64,000 nucleotides of DNA. Source: Microscilla marina ATCC 23134 (lineage in GTDB: Bacteria; Bacteroidota; Bacteroidia; Cytophagales; Microscillaceae). Under the pieces are notes generated by a model that saw nothing but the letters and a program-made list of their open reading frames with translations, was not told the origin of the DNA and did not search any database. Below, piece after piece: positions 17,569-26,092 of the stretch. Each line of letters starts with the position of its first letter. Position 1 is the first letter of the stretch. The stretch is from contig NZ_AAWS01000001.1 of NCBI RefSeq assembly GCF_000169175.1, positions 298,421-362,420 on the forward strand, written 5' to 3'. A program made the translations under genes and the position numbers.

Positions 17569-17745
17569 CAATGCTCCGCAGTGATTTTAGTCAAAGTTGT
17601 TTGCTGTTTATCAGTTATTGATGAATTTAAAAACTATTTAATTGGGTGTTTAGGCGTACAACCGAAACACTTTTAAAAATAAAAGTGAGTACACAATCTT
17701 AATATAAAGTACTGGGTTACAGTATTTAACAAGGCAAATATTTCC
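17569..17745 (+). repeat. Dispersed repeat of about 180 bp, copy B1
   Basis: Begins CAATGCTCCGCAGTGATTTT and continues through AAAACTATTTAATTGGGTG, CCGAAACACTTTTAAAAAT and ACAGTATTTAACAAGG. The same blocks, in the same order and direction, recur at 55823-56010 and 61333-61534. No reading frame is conserved. It lies in the 913-base gap between the ExbB gene and the PorP/SprF gene. Confidence 0.85.
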
Positions 17746-17756
17746 TTTAATCAACT

Positions 17757-17935
17757 GTAGACTTCCATCTGCCGATTTTATAAACCGCTAAAAATCAACG
17801 TCCTATAAAATCGGTAAGTTGCTTGTAGAGCAGCGTCAAACTTGAAGCACCGATATACATCGGTATCTAAGACTTGTTGCTAAAAGCACCGATATGCATC
17901 GGCATCTAAGGACTTGAGGCTGTAGAAGCTATGGA
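17757..17935 (+). repeat. Hairpin-rich dispersed repeat, copy C1
   Basis: Contains an 11-bp stem CCGATTTTATA/TATAAAATCGG (17772-17814), the conserved run GTAAGTTGCTTGTAGAGCAG, and two palindromes (ACCGATATACATCGGT at 17849-17864 and a GATATGCATC variant about 30 bases on). About 130 bases are nearly identical to 41790-41930. It follows directly after repeat B1. The rest of the gap up to 18203 shows no gene. Confidence 0.85.
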
Positions 17936-18203
17936 CTATTGTTCAAAGGTATGCTTTGAATATCACCTGTATAGCAATGGTAAACGTCAAAAGTTGAGTT
18001 TATAGTATGGAGCAACATAAGTAAGTTAACGTTGGGGAATAACCACTCGCGTTTTCATACAACAATGCCCAGCTTTTGCTCGTTATATGCCTGAATAAAT
18101 GTAAATTGCCCCCTCAAAAGAATCATCTTTATTATTAAGAGAGTAGCACCTTACCCAAAGCTTTAATCAAGGGGCTGTTTCTCGCCGACTGTAACGTAGT
18201 GCA

Positions 18204-19238
18204 ATGAAGGTATATATCAAACAAAATTTGACCGCTTATTTGGCAGCAATTGTTATACTGCTTATATCCATCCAAGTGCAGGCACAAGATGCCCACTTTT
18301 CTCAATTTTACAATAACCCCTTATACATTAACCCCGCATTGACTGGAACCACCGATGAAGCCCGGTTGATGTTTAACTATCGTACACAATGGCCTAAGCT
18401 TCCTGGCGAGTTTGTCACCATCAATGCCTCTTACGACCAACACATAGAAAAGGCAAACAGTAACCTGGGTATTATAGTGAGTCTTGACAAAGCTGGTTCG
18501 GCAGGGCTACGCTCGACCAATATCAATGCATTGTATGCATATACTCTAAAAATAAGCGACGAAATGGCAGTTCAGGCAGGAGCTTCGGTAGGCTATGGGC
18601 AACGTTTACTCAACCAATTTACCTTGGTTTTTGGCGATCAACTTACCCCTTTTGGTACTACTGGTCAAGCCAGTCAAGAGCCCAACCTTGCCAATCAGGT
18701 AGGGCGTTACCTTGATTTATCTTCTGGTATTGTCGTATATGGACGCAATTTTTGGGCAGGCATTGCCGGACATCATATCAACCAACCCAACAATGCGATG
18801 TCTACATTAGATCAAGACGCTAAGCTGCCTATGAGGTTATCGGCACACATGGGGCTAAAGATTCCCTTCTTGGAGTCGATGACCAACCGAAATGTAGACT
18901 ATGAAGGCGCAGTAATGCCCGCCATTTACTATAGCCAACAAGGTAACTTTCGTCAGTTAGACCTGGGCACCAATGTATATTACCACCCAATAACCGTAGG
19001 TCTATGGTATCGTGGGTTACCCATCCAAGAGTCTTCCAATGGAGCCATCAGTGTGTTGGTTGGATTCAAGTATCAGAAAATTAATTTTGCTTATAATTAC
19101 GACTTGCCAATAGGACGATTTGCCGGCATTACCGGAGGTGCTCACGAGCTCTCACTTTCTATAAAAATGGGAGAGTACCAAGGGCGTCGATACAGCCGTC
19201 GAAAACAGCCTTTGAGATTCCCTTCTATGATGGATTAG
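18204..19238 (+). CDS. PorP/SprF-family type IX secretion membrane protein
   Basis: 344 residues with a signal peptide (about 1-28, ending QVQAQ). The mature start DAHFSQFYNNPLYINPALTG is the hallmark of the PorP/SprF family, outer-membrane beta-barrels linked to T9SS and to gliding motility or surface attachment of specific cargo. A beta-rich pattern and a C-terminal aromatic-rich part fit a barrel. Only this T9SS component is here. The next gene is a large T9SS cargo protein on the same strand, which suggests a dedicated pair. Confidence 0.9.
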   Translation: MKVYIKQNLTAYLAAIVILLISIQVQAQDAHFSQFYNNPLYINPALTGTTDEARLMFNYRTQWPKLPGEFVTINASYDQHIEKANSNLGIIVSLDKAGSAGLRSTNINALYAYTLKISDEMAVQAGASVGYGQRLLNQFTLVFGDQLTPFGTTGQASQEPNLANQVGRYLDLSSGIVVYGRNFWAGIAGHHINQPNNAMSTLDQDAKLPMRLSAHMGLKIPFLESMTNRNVDYEGAVMPAIYYSQQGNFRQLDLGTNVYYHPITVGLWYRGLPIQESSNGAISVLVGFKYQKINFAYNYDLPIGRFAGITGGAHELSLSIKMGEYQGRRYSRRKQPLRFPSMMD

Positions 19239-19409
19239 TTTAAAAGTACTTGTGTGGGTAAAAAAAATACTGCCCAAACAAGTACTTAAAAAAAGGTTAT
19301 ATGGTATGTTCAATGAATGATGTAAACAAGGCCTGATCACTTATTGTCTGTACAAATATAAGTAAGGTCATCCCTGAATTTTTCCTCACAGATAGTTTAT
19401 TATACCAAC

Positions 19410-19452
19410 CCATACAAAGCGTAGATGAAATGCTACTTTGTATGGTTTTTTT
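19410..19452 (+). terminator. Terminator after the PorP/SprF gene
   Basis: Stem CCATACAAAG/CTTTGTATGG, with an interrupted lower-loop GTAG/CTAC, followed by eight T. A second hairpin (AAGTACTTGT/ACAAGTACTT, 19244-19287) lies just after the stop but lacks a T-tract on this strand. Confidence 0.75.
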
Positions 19453-19701
19453 TATAACACACCTTGGCAGTCAATTGCCTTTATGCTTCATCGTCACCCA
19501 CCACAAATATTAACCGCTTTCTCTCTTCTTGATTTATAAAAATGGTATTTAAGTATTGGGCAAAATGCGGTAAAATCTATTATTTCGGAATTAAATAGTG
19601 TGTTGCTTGTTTTTAGCAGAATAATATTTCAGTTATTTTGATGTTGTTTTGTTAAAATTTGCATACTATCCTAGCTTTATATTGTACTATTTTGATATAT
19701 T

Positions 19702-19733
19702 TTTGTGCTATAACCCTCTGAACCTTATTTTTG
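19702..19733 (+). promoter_or_regulatory. Bacteroidota-type promoter for the BNR/T9SS gene
   Basis: TTTG at 19702-19705 and TATTTTTG at 19726-19733, separated by 20 bases, match the known Bacteroidota consensus (TTTG at -33, TAnnTTTG at -7). It would give an untranslated leader of about 80 bases before the ATG at 19823. Confidence 0.5.
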
Positions 19734-19822
19734 TATGTATTTAATCACAAGAATTCTTTGGCAAGTACAAACCCCTTCATCAACTAAAAGTATTTAATCA
19801 CTCAATTATTACTTACCTTTTA

Positions 19823-22800
19823 ATGTATTATAAAATTATGTTGCACAACAACTACTGTTATTTTAATTATGATTATAAAGAATTACTCAAAAGCGGGCGT
19901 GTTTGGGGACTTTTGTTAGTGTTGATGTTGTTTGTTAGTGTAGGATTTGCTCAAAGAGCCTACATCGAGAAAGCTGATGACCCAAATGTAAATTTTTATG
20001 AAGTAAAAAAATCTGGAGAAGAATATTTTAAAACTCACTCTAAAACGATTAAAGGTTCAGGCTGGAAATTGTTTCAGCGTTGGGCTTATAACCACGAAAA
20101 ATTGTATTACCCTAGCGGAAACCGTAAAGGACATAATAATGCCAATGTATGGAATGAGGTAATGAAGTTTAGACGCGTTGAAAAGCGTAAGCGTACCCAA
20201 GGTGTGAGCATGGTTACTCCAGCTTGGGAAGAAATGGGACCAAAAAAATGGAATGATGTGACTGGCCATTGGGCGCCAGGTATCGGACGCTTTACAGATA
20301 TTTATGTATATAAGGCCAACCCTAATATTATTTATGTAGGTACACCTGCAGGAGGCCTATGGAAAACTACCAATGGAGGAGCTAACTGGACAGCAATGAC
20401 CGACCATTTACCAGTGCTTGGGGTAGGAGGCGTGGTAACCGATCCGGCTAACCCTAATATTGTTTACATTTCTACCGGAGATAGCGAGCGTGCAGTAGAT
20501 ACATACAGTATAGGTGTGCTTAAGTCTACCGATGGTGGGGTTACCTGGAACACTACCGGACTTAGCTGGAACGCAGAAGATGCCAAGCGTATTTCTAAAT
20601 TAATAATGCATCCTACCAATGCCAATATTTTACTAGCGGGAACTTCAGAAGGTTTGTACAAAACCGTTGATGGTGGAAGCACCTGGAGCGTAGTGCAAGC
20701 CGGCGATATACGTGACATCGAGTTTCATCCTACCAACCCAAATATTGTATATGCCACTACCACAAACTTTTTTAAATCTACGGATGGAGGTAACACCTTT
20801 GTTCAGGGAAGCGTAACCGCTGCCAGTAGCCGTGCCATTATTGAAGTAACCCCCGCAAATGCCAATTATGTGTATTATTGGACAGGTACTAAAATGTATC
20901 GTTCTTCGGACAGTGGGAACACTTTTAACCTGCGCAGTGCTCAAACCCCCAACACTACCTATCAGCTATGGTACAATATGTCCTTGGCAGTGTCAGACAT
21001 AGATGCCGAAGAAGTACACATTGGAGCAATAGAGCCTTTTCGTTCGTTTGATGGAGGTGCGCAGTTTGTTAAATCAGCCGAATGGATGTATCCTAACAGT
21101 GTAGGATATGTACATGCCGATGTGCACGTTCTGCGTTATGTAAACGGGGTGTTGTATGTAGGTACCGATGGATTAGTGCTTAAGTCTACCAATCAAGGAG
21201 GTGATTTTATTGACATGACTGAAGGCATCAACAACCGTCAGTTTTATGGCATTGCAGTCTCTCGCCAAAATGTAAACAAGGCAATGGGTGGTTCGCAAGA
21301 CAATGGTACTACAGTATATACCAATGGCAGGTGGCACGAGTGGCTAGGTGCCGATGGAGGTAACTGTGCCATCAGTTTTACCGACGAAAATGTGATTTAT
21401 GGAACTACCCAAAACGGAAACAGCTGGTATAAGTCTACCGCAGGGGGTACTACTGGCTATACACATGTAAATGGTCCGGGATCTGGTGCTTGGGTAGTAC
21501 CTTATGTAATGGATCATAATGATTCCAATACTTTGTATGCGGGTTTATATGGAGGCGTAATAAGAAAGACCACCGATGGAATGAATTCTTGGACTACCAT
21601 TGGTAACTTAGGAACAAGTACTGCAGTGAATACTCTAGAAGTGGCTCCATCTAATTCTAACTACTTGTATGCTTCGGTAAAAGGTAGAATATGGAGAACC
21701 AAAAATGGCGGAACAAGTTGGGAAGAAGTAACGACTGGTTTGCCTGACTTATGGATTACCGACTTGGCAATACACCCATCTAACCCTGAGCAAATAGCCA
21801 TTTCTTTTTCTGGTTATGGACACAACAATCAAGTATTTGTGAGTACCAATGCCGGAAACAACTGGACTAACATTTCCAGCAACTTGCCTCAGATTCCAGC
21901 GCGTAGTGTAGCGTATGAAGCAGGTGCTCACAACGGGCTATACATTGGTTTAGAAGTAGGAGTTTATTACAAAAACGATACAGGGGGATGGGTTTCATTT
22001 ATGAATGGTTTGCCCAATGTAATTGTAAATGATATTGTAGTACACGAAGGCTCTGGAAAAGTGGTAGTAGGTACTTTTGGACGTGGTATGTGGAGAGCGG
22101 ATAAATATGGTAGCAGCAATAACCCTGTAGCAGATTTTGCGGCGAGCAATACCAGTATTACTGTAGGACAAAGCGTTAATTTTACCGATCAGTCGTCTAA
22201 CACACCCACTTCGTGGAACTGGACATTTACCGGAGGGACACCTGCCAGCAGTACCCAGCAAAACCCTACCATTGTTTACAATGTAGCGGGTACTTACAGC
22301 GTAAGCCTTACTGTGACGAACGCCCACGGCAGCGATTCTAAGACTATCAATGGCTACATTACTGTAACCGAAGCCGGGGTTTGCAACAACTATTGTGCAT
22401 CTACCAGTAATCGCTCGGCTTATGAGCACATAGCTGGAGTAACACTAGGAAGCTTTACCAACAACTCAGGAGCAGCAAATTATACCGATTTTACGGCACA
22501 AACTATTGAAGTAACCGCCGGGCAGAGCCAAAGCTTGACGCTAACTCCTGGTTTTTCGGGCAGTGCATACAACGAGTATTTCAAGGTGTGGATTGATTAC
22601 AATAAGGATTGTGATTTTGACGATCCTGGAGAGTTAGTGTTTGACGCAGGAGCCGCCAGTACCAGTGCAGTAAGCGGTACAATTGCTATTCCTGCCGGGT
22701 TAGATGTAACTACGCGTATGCGGGTGTCTATGAAGTACAATGCAGTGCCACAGCTTGTGAAACTTTTGCTGATGGTGAGGTGGAAGATTATACCATCAAG

Positions 22801-22852
22801 ATTTCGCCTGAGGCTTTGCCTGAGTACTGTGAGTCTAAAGGAACCGATGTAA
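19823..22852 (+). CDS. Large secreted BNR/sortilin-type protein with PKD and GEVED domains, 5' part
   Basis: 1009 codons, of which about the first 975 are in the proper frame. Signal sequence at about 20-45 (a MLHNNY start is also possible). Residues about 130-760 hold BNR/VPS10-type repeats ([23 protein letters not shown]), probably two beta-propellers. A PKD domain follows (about 775-855: [20 protein letters not shown]...), then a GEVED domain beginning [10 protein letters not shown]. The family ending [18 protein letters not shown] appears only in the next frame, from about 22747, so one base seems missing near 22741-22747. Substrate unknown; such proteins are often adhesins or peptidase-like. 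Confidence 0.85.
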   Translation: MYYKIMLHNNYCYFNYDYKELLKSGRVWGLLLVLMLFVSVGFAQRAYIEKADDPNVNFYEVKKSGEEYFKTHSKTIKGSGWKLFQRWAYNHEKLYYPSGNRKGHNNANVWNEVMKFRRVEKRKRTQGVSMVTPAWEEMGPKKWNDVTGHWAPGIGRFTDIYVYKANPNIIYVGTPAGGLWKTTNGGANWTAMTDHLPVLGVGGVVTDPANPNIVYISTGDSERAVDTYSIGVLKSTDGGVTWNTTGLSWNAEDAKRISKLIMHPTNANILLAGTSEGLYKTVDGGSTWSVVQAGDIRDIEFHPTNPNIVYATTTNFFKSTDGGNTFVQGSVTAASSRAIIEVTPANANYVYYWTGTKMYRSSDSGNTFNLRSAQTPNTTYQLWYNMSLAVSDIDAEEVHIGAIEPFRSFDGGAQFVKSAEWMYPNSVGYVHADVHVLRYVNGVLYVGTDGLVLKSTNQGGDFIDMTEGINNRQFYGIAVSRQNVNKAMGGSQDNGTTVYTNGRWHEWLGADGGNCAISFTDENVIYGTTQNGNSWYKSTAGGTTGYTHVNGPGSGAWVVPYVMDHNDSNTLYAGLYGGVIRKTTDGMNSWTTIGNLGTSTAVNTLEVAPSNSNYLYASVKGRIWRTKNGGTSWEEVTTGLPDLWITDLAIHPSNPEQIAISFSGYGHNNQVFVSTNAGNNWTNISSNLPQIPARSVAYEAGAHNGLYIGLEVGVYYKNDTGGWVSFMNGLPNVIVNDIVVHEGSGKVVVGTFGRGMWRADKYGSSNNPVADFAASNTSITVGQSVNFTDQSSNTPTSWNWTFTGGTPASSTQQNPTIVYNVAGTYSVSLTVTNAHGSDSKTINGYITVTEAGVCNNYCASTSNRSAYEHIAGVTLGSFTNNSGAANYTDFTAQTIEVTAGQSQSLTLTPGFSGSAYNEYFKVWIDYNKDCDFDDPGELVFDAGAASTSAVSGTIAIPAGLDVTTRMRVSMKYNAVPQLVKLLLMVRWKIIPSRFRLRLCLSTVSLKEPM

Positions 22853-23574
22853 GTTATGAGTACATACAGCAAGTAACCTTTGGTTCTATCAATAATGTAT
22901 CAGGTGCTAACGGTGGTTATGGCGATTTTACTGCACAATCGACCACGGTAGCTGCTGGCAGTGCAGTAAGCATTGGTATAACGCCTATTTTTACTGGTAC
23001 TGTGTATAACGAAGGCTTCAGTGTTTGGATTGATTTCAATCAAGACGGAGTTTTTGACTACAATGAGCAAGTCTTTACCCAAATATCATCATCGGCAGTA
23101 AGCGGAACTGTAAACATCCCATTAACGGCAAAAAATGGCATTACTCGTATGCGGGTATCTATGCAATATGAGCAAGCAGCTACTGCGTGCCAAACGTTTA
23201 CTTATGGTGAAGTAGAAGACTACACTATCAATATTGTAGGAGGCAGTGCTGCAAAACCTGCCCAAAGCGCCGTCAATCCTATAGGAGAAAATCAGGAAGA
23301 AAAACTGGTAGCTGCACAAATTCAGTTGTACCCTAACCCTACTTCGGGTAGGTTTACGTTGCAGTTTCCAGCCAGCAGTAAGTTACGTACTCAGTCGCCC
23401 GAAGACATAGCTACATTTGTACGTGTGTCTGATATGAACGGACGTATAGTAAAAATACATAAGGTAAAAGCTGCTGTGGTAAGTTTTGACTTGTCTACCT
23501 TAGGCAAAGGGTTGTATCAAGTACAGATCACTCGCAACGGACAAAGCATTATAAAACAAGTAGTGATCAGATAA
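22780..23574 (+). CDS. BNR/T9SS protein, 3' part: GEVED domain and sorting signal
   Basis: The continuation of the upstream gene in the -1 frame. It has the end of the first GEVED domain, a second complete GEVED domain ([41 protein letters not shown]) and, from about residue 180, a type A T9SS C-terminal sorting domain: [25 protein letters not shown] and a final [25 protein letters not shown] strand. The sorting domain directs export through T9SS and cell-surface anchoring. Without the frame repair the product would lose this signal. Confidence 0.85.
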   Translation: MEDYTIKISPEALPEYCESKGTDVSYEYIQQVTFGSINNVSGANGGYGDFTAQSTTVAAGSAVSIGITPIFTGTVYNEGFSVWIDFNQDGVFDYNEQVFTQISSSAVSGTVNIPLTAKNGITRMRVSMQYEQAATACQTFTYGEVEDYTINIVGGSAAKPAQSAVNPIGENQEEKLVAAQIQLYPNPTSGRFTLQFPASSKLRTQSPEDIATFVRVSDMNGRIVKIHKVKAAVVSFDLSTLGKGLYQVQITRNGQSIIKQVVIR

Positions 23575-23599
23575 AAAACGTTTTTTTTGTTAAAACTGT

Positions 23600-23635
23600 A
23601 AAAAAAGTCATCCTGGTATTTGGGTGGCTTTTTTT
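23600..23635 (+). terminator. Terminator of the T9SS cargo gene
   Basis: A-tract, stem AGTCATCC/GGGTGGCT with G-T pairs, then seven T, 26 bases past the stop. Confidence 0.75.
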
Positions 23636-23842
23636 GCTTACGAAAAACCGTTAATAATACGATATATCGTGTTTAAAAATGTTATAATTTAACATTAAAA
23701 GAAGGTCGCGAAAAAAATAAAATATTTTAATTACTGATAAACAAGGAGTTATGAATCTATTTTCTCTGAAGTAAATTGTTGGTATCAGGTTTGAATTAAT
23801 AATCAACAAAGATATTTAATAAGCTTTGTGGTTAGGAAAAGA

Positions 23843-23874
23843 AAGAGACTTTGCAATGCAGGGTCTTTTTTTTT
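23843..23874 (+). terminator. Second terminator-like hairpin in gene gap
   Basis: AGAC...GTCT stem with internal TGCA/TGCA pairing, followed by nine T. No ORF of note precedes it between 23640 and 23840, so it could be a backup terminator or end a short RNA. The rest of the gap up to 24112 shows nothing else. Confidence 0.5.
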
Positions 23875-24112
23875 AAATCATCACACAAATTGCATTGTAT
23901 TATTTTGTAACAGCTCATGGATAAACCAATCAATTTGCATTCAATTTACGTATACCATGATTTTTAGGAGCCCTGCTATCCAAATAATTTTACTAAGTGA
24001 CTATTAATGAAGTTATTTAGGGATGATTACTAAAAATAAAGGAAGTTGATTAATTGGATAAAAAATTGTAAGGGTTAATTTATAAAATGACAATTTCTAA
24101 GATAGATGAATT

Positions 24113-24502
24113 ATGAGAAACCTATTATTTCCAAAAGAGAACTACGCTCCTTATATCTCTTTTAACCAGCATTCAGGTATTTTTGAGATTAGAGGAGAGT
24201 CTCATATGGAATATCCTCAACAATTTTATAAGCCTGTATTAGCGTGGCTTGAAGAGTTTTTGCGTCATAGTAAAAGCCCTATTGAATTTAACTTTAGGAT
24301 GAGTTATTACAATACAGGTTCTTCGAGAATGTTTTTTGAAGTTTTAGCACTCTTAGAAGACAGAAAAGCACCTGTGGTGATCAACTGGTATGTGCATCAC
24401 AAAGATGTAGATATGATAGATGAAGGAGAGAGTTTTCAGGAAGACTTCCCTCTGCTTGACTTCAATGTGATTGTTCAACAACAAGAATTAACTTTTGGAT
24501 AA
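24113..24502 (+). CDS. SiaC-family (DUF1987) regulatory phosphoprotein
   Basis: 129 residues matching the DUF1987/SiaC pattern: FNQHSGIFEIRGESHMEYP near the start, then FYKPVLAWLEEFL, FRMSYYNTGSSRMFFEVLALLE and VINWYVHHKDVDMIDEGESF. In SiaC, a Thr/Ser in the 'YNTSSSK'-like segment is phosphorylated (here NTGSS) and the protein binds a diguanylate cyclase. The partner genes (SiaA phosphatase, SiaB kinase, SiaD) are not adjacent, so it is an orphan here. A terminator follows 33 bases after the stop. Confidence 0.8.
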   Translation: MRNLLFPKENYAPYISFNQHSGIFEIRGESHMEYPQQFYKPVLAWLEEFLRHSKSPIEFNFRMSYYNTGSSRMFFEVLALLEDRKAPVVINWYVHHKDVDMIDEGESFQEDFPLLDFNVIVQQQELTFG

Positions 24503-24534
24503 GATATTTGTTTCACCATTTATATGAATGATAA

Positions 24535-24580
24535 GCCCTCACTATTTTGTTGTTTTACAACAAAGTGATGAGGGTTTTTT
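24535..24580 (+). terminator. Terminator of the SiaC-family gene
   Basis: Long stem CCCTCACTATTTTGTTGT/ACAACAAAGTGATGAGGG with one small mismatch zone, then six T. Confidence 0.85.
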
Positions 24581-24820
24581 GGGGTAAAGAAATAAGGTGT
24601 TGAGCAATTGTTGAATCAGGAGTATCTAAGTTGTCGATAGGTAGAAAAAATAAGATGCATAAATGCTTTTTCTGAAAAATATTTACTCATAATTATCTAT
24701 ATTTATAGAGCAATGCCTCCACCAGTTTTCGGTGTTTTTACAGGAAAAAACAAACACTTGATTTCCCTTCAACAACCCAGCAATTATTCACTTTTATTTC
24801 ATTACCTACTTATAACTATT

Positions 24821-25228
24821 ATGGAATTATATCAAAATAAATTTGTAAAGATTACATACGACCAGGAGGCAAGAATTTGTATAGGCAATTGGACAGAAGA
24901 AACTTCTACGGCAACTGCTGATGACTTTAAAGAATGGAATCAGCGTTTGGTAGAAAAAATAGAGCAGTACAAGCCTATGGGTTTTTTGGCAAACACGCTT
25001 AACTATAAGTTTATTATCACCCCCGACCTACAAGAGTGGTCTGCTACCAATGTTTTTGGCCGTTTTGCCAAGGCAGGTGTAATCCGTATAGCGCTTACAG
25101 TGCCCGAAGATTTTTATTCACAAGTAGCACTAGAACAGTTTGTAGATGAGTATGAGGGAAGGAGAATCAAAAACAGGTATTTTAGCGATTTAGGAGAGGC
25201 AAAAACTTGGCTTACAAGCCTACATTAA
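24821..25228 (+). CDS. Conserved protein of unknown function, possible STAS-like fold
   Basis: 135 residues from the ATG at 24821. The frame is open to 24713, but the extra 36 residues look like untranslated leader. Sequence features: WTEETSTATADDFKEWNQ, a hydrophobic strand MGFLANTLNYKFIITPDLQEW, then RIALTVPEDFYSQVALEQFVDEYEG and a final helix. The alternation of strands and helices recalls SpoIIAA/STAS-like regulators, but this is only a guess. A terminator follows within 6 bases of the stop. Confidence 0.65.
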   Translation: MELYQNKFVKITYDQEARICIGNWTEETSTATADDFKEWNQRLVEKIEQYKPMGFLANTLNYKFIITPDLQEWSATNVFGRFAKAGVIRIALTVPEDFYSQVALEQFVDEYEGRRIKNRYFSDLGEAKTWLTSLH

Positions 25229-25233
25229 TTGAT

Positions 25234-25276
25234 AAAGCCAGATAAATACAATGCAAGTTGTATTTATCTGGCTTTT
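25234..25276. terminator. Bidirectional terminator
   Basis: 18-bp stem AAAGCCAGATAAATACAA with its complement TTGTATTTATCTGGCTTTT around a 6-base loop. It separates the STAS-like gene from the convergent glycosylase gene and could end both. Confidence 0.85.
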
Positions 25277-25300
25277 AGAACTTGTTTAACCTTTAGCATT

Positions 25301-25903
25301 TTACTTTGCCTTACTGCACCACTTATTTCCCTTTACCCTAAACCGCCAAGGCAGCAAAGCATCATCTCCGGCGTAATCAATGCCCACTCTGGGACCAGTT
25401 ACTACCTCCTCCTTTGAATAAACTTTTCCCTGGTCTTCCAGCCAAATTTTATCCCCCAATAAATTCGTCATATCATCACTGGTACTAATGCCCAAGGCTT
25501 GAGTCAACATAGCGGGACCCGCCGTGAGGTGAGTACCTGGGTTTTTAAGTTTGCGCCTTGTTTTCATGAGGTCTAAACCCTCTAAAGGCTCTATAGCCCT
25601 TACCAGTACTGCGTCTGCCACGTCGGGAGCATTGGTTACTACATTAAACATGTGGTGCATGCCATAGCAAAGGTATACATAAGCCGTACCACCAGTTTGA
25701 TACATCGTTTCAGTGCGTTTAGTGCGTTTGTTTGGGTAAGCATGACAAGCCTGGTCGGTAGCCCCACAATATGCCTCTGTTTCTACAATAATGCCAGCCG
25801 AAACCTGCCCGTCAACACAAGTATACAGTACTTTGCCTAATAAGTTTCGAGCTGCTTGCACCACGTCAGTAGTCAAATAAAAATCGTGGGAGAGTTTGGT
25901 CAT
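25301..25903 (-). CDS. DNA-3-methyladenine glycosylase (AAG/MPG family)
   Basis: 200 residues. Family motifs: ARNLLGKVLYT, then the active-site stretch IIVETEAYCGATDQACHAYP with the catalytic Glu (ETEAY), RTETMYQTGGTAYVYLCYGMHHMFNVVT, and NPGTHLTAGPAMLTQALGI. The enzyme removes alkylated purines such as 3-methyladenine and hypoxanthine in base excision repair. Length is normal for the bacterial family. It stands alone between two convergent or spaced neighbours. Confidence 0.93.
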   Translation of the reverse strand: MTKLSHDFYLTTDVVQAARNLLGKVLYTCVDGQVSAGIIVETEAYCGATDQACHAYPNKRTKRTETMYQTGGTAYVYLCYGMHHMFNVVTNAPDVADAVLVRAIEPLEGLDLMKTRRKLKNPGTHLTAGPAMLTQALGISTSDDMTNLLGDKIWLEDQGKVYSKEEVVTGPRVGIDYAGDDALLPWRFRVKGNKWCSKAK

Positions 25904-26032
25904 AATTGTCTTACATTCATTTGGCTATTTTTACTTGGTGTTCATTGTTTTTGTTTACAACTACTACCAATAATTGTTGGGTATTGTTTGCCATCAGGTG
26001 TAGCAATGGAGTGGGTTATTTTTGCTATTTCA

Positions 26033-26073
26033 CCATAAAAATTTTTGGGTGGCCATTCCTTAAATTTTTATGG
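26033..26073 (-). terminator. Hairpin after the TPR kinase gene
   Basis: 12-bp stem CCATAAAAATTT/AAATTTTTATGG with a 17-base loop, 20 bases past the stop of the kinase gene. No T-tract follows, so terminator function is uncertain. Confidence 0.4.
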
Positions 26074-26092
26074 AAACGTTGTTTACACACTC

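Noticed and set aside
17354..17584. 76-codon plus-strand ORF before repeat B1
   Set aside because: No homology, no terminator, and it runs into the repeat; more likely leader DNA of the ExbB operon on the other strand.
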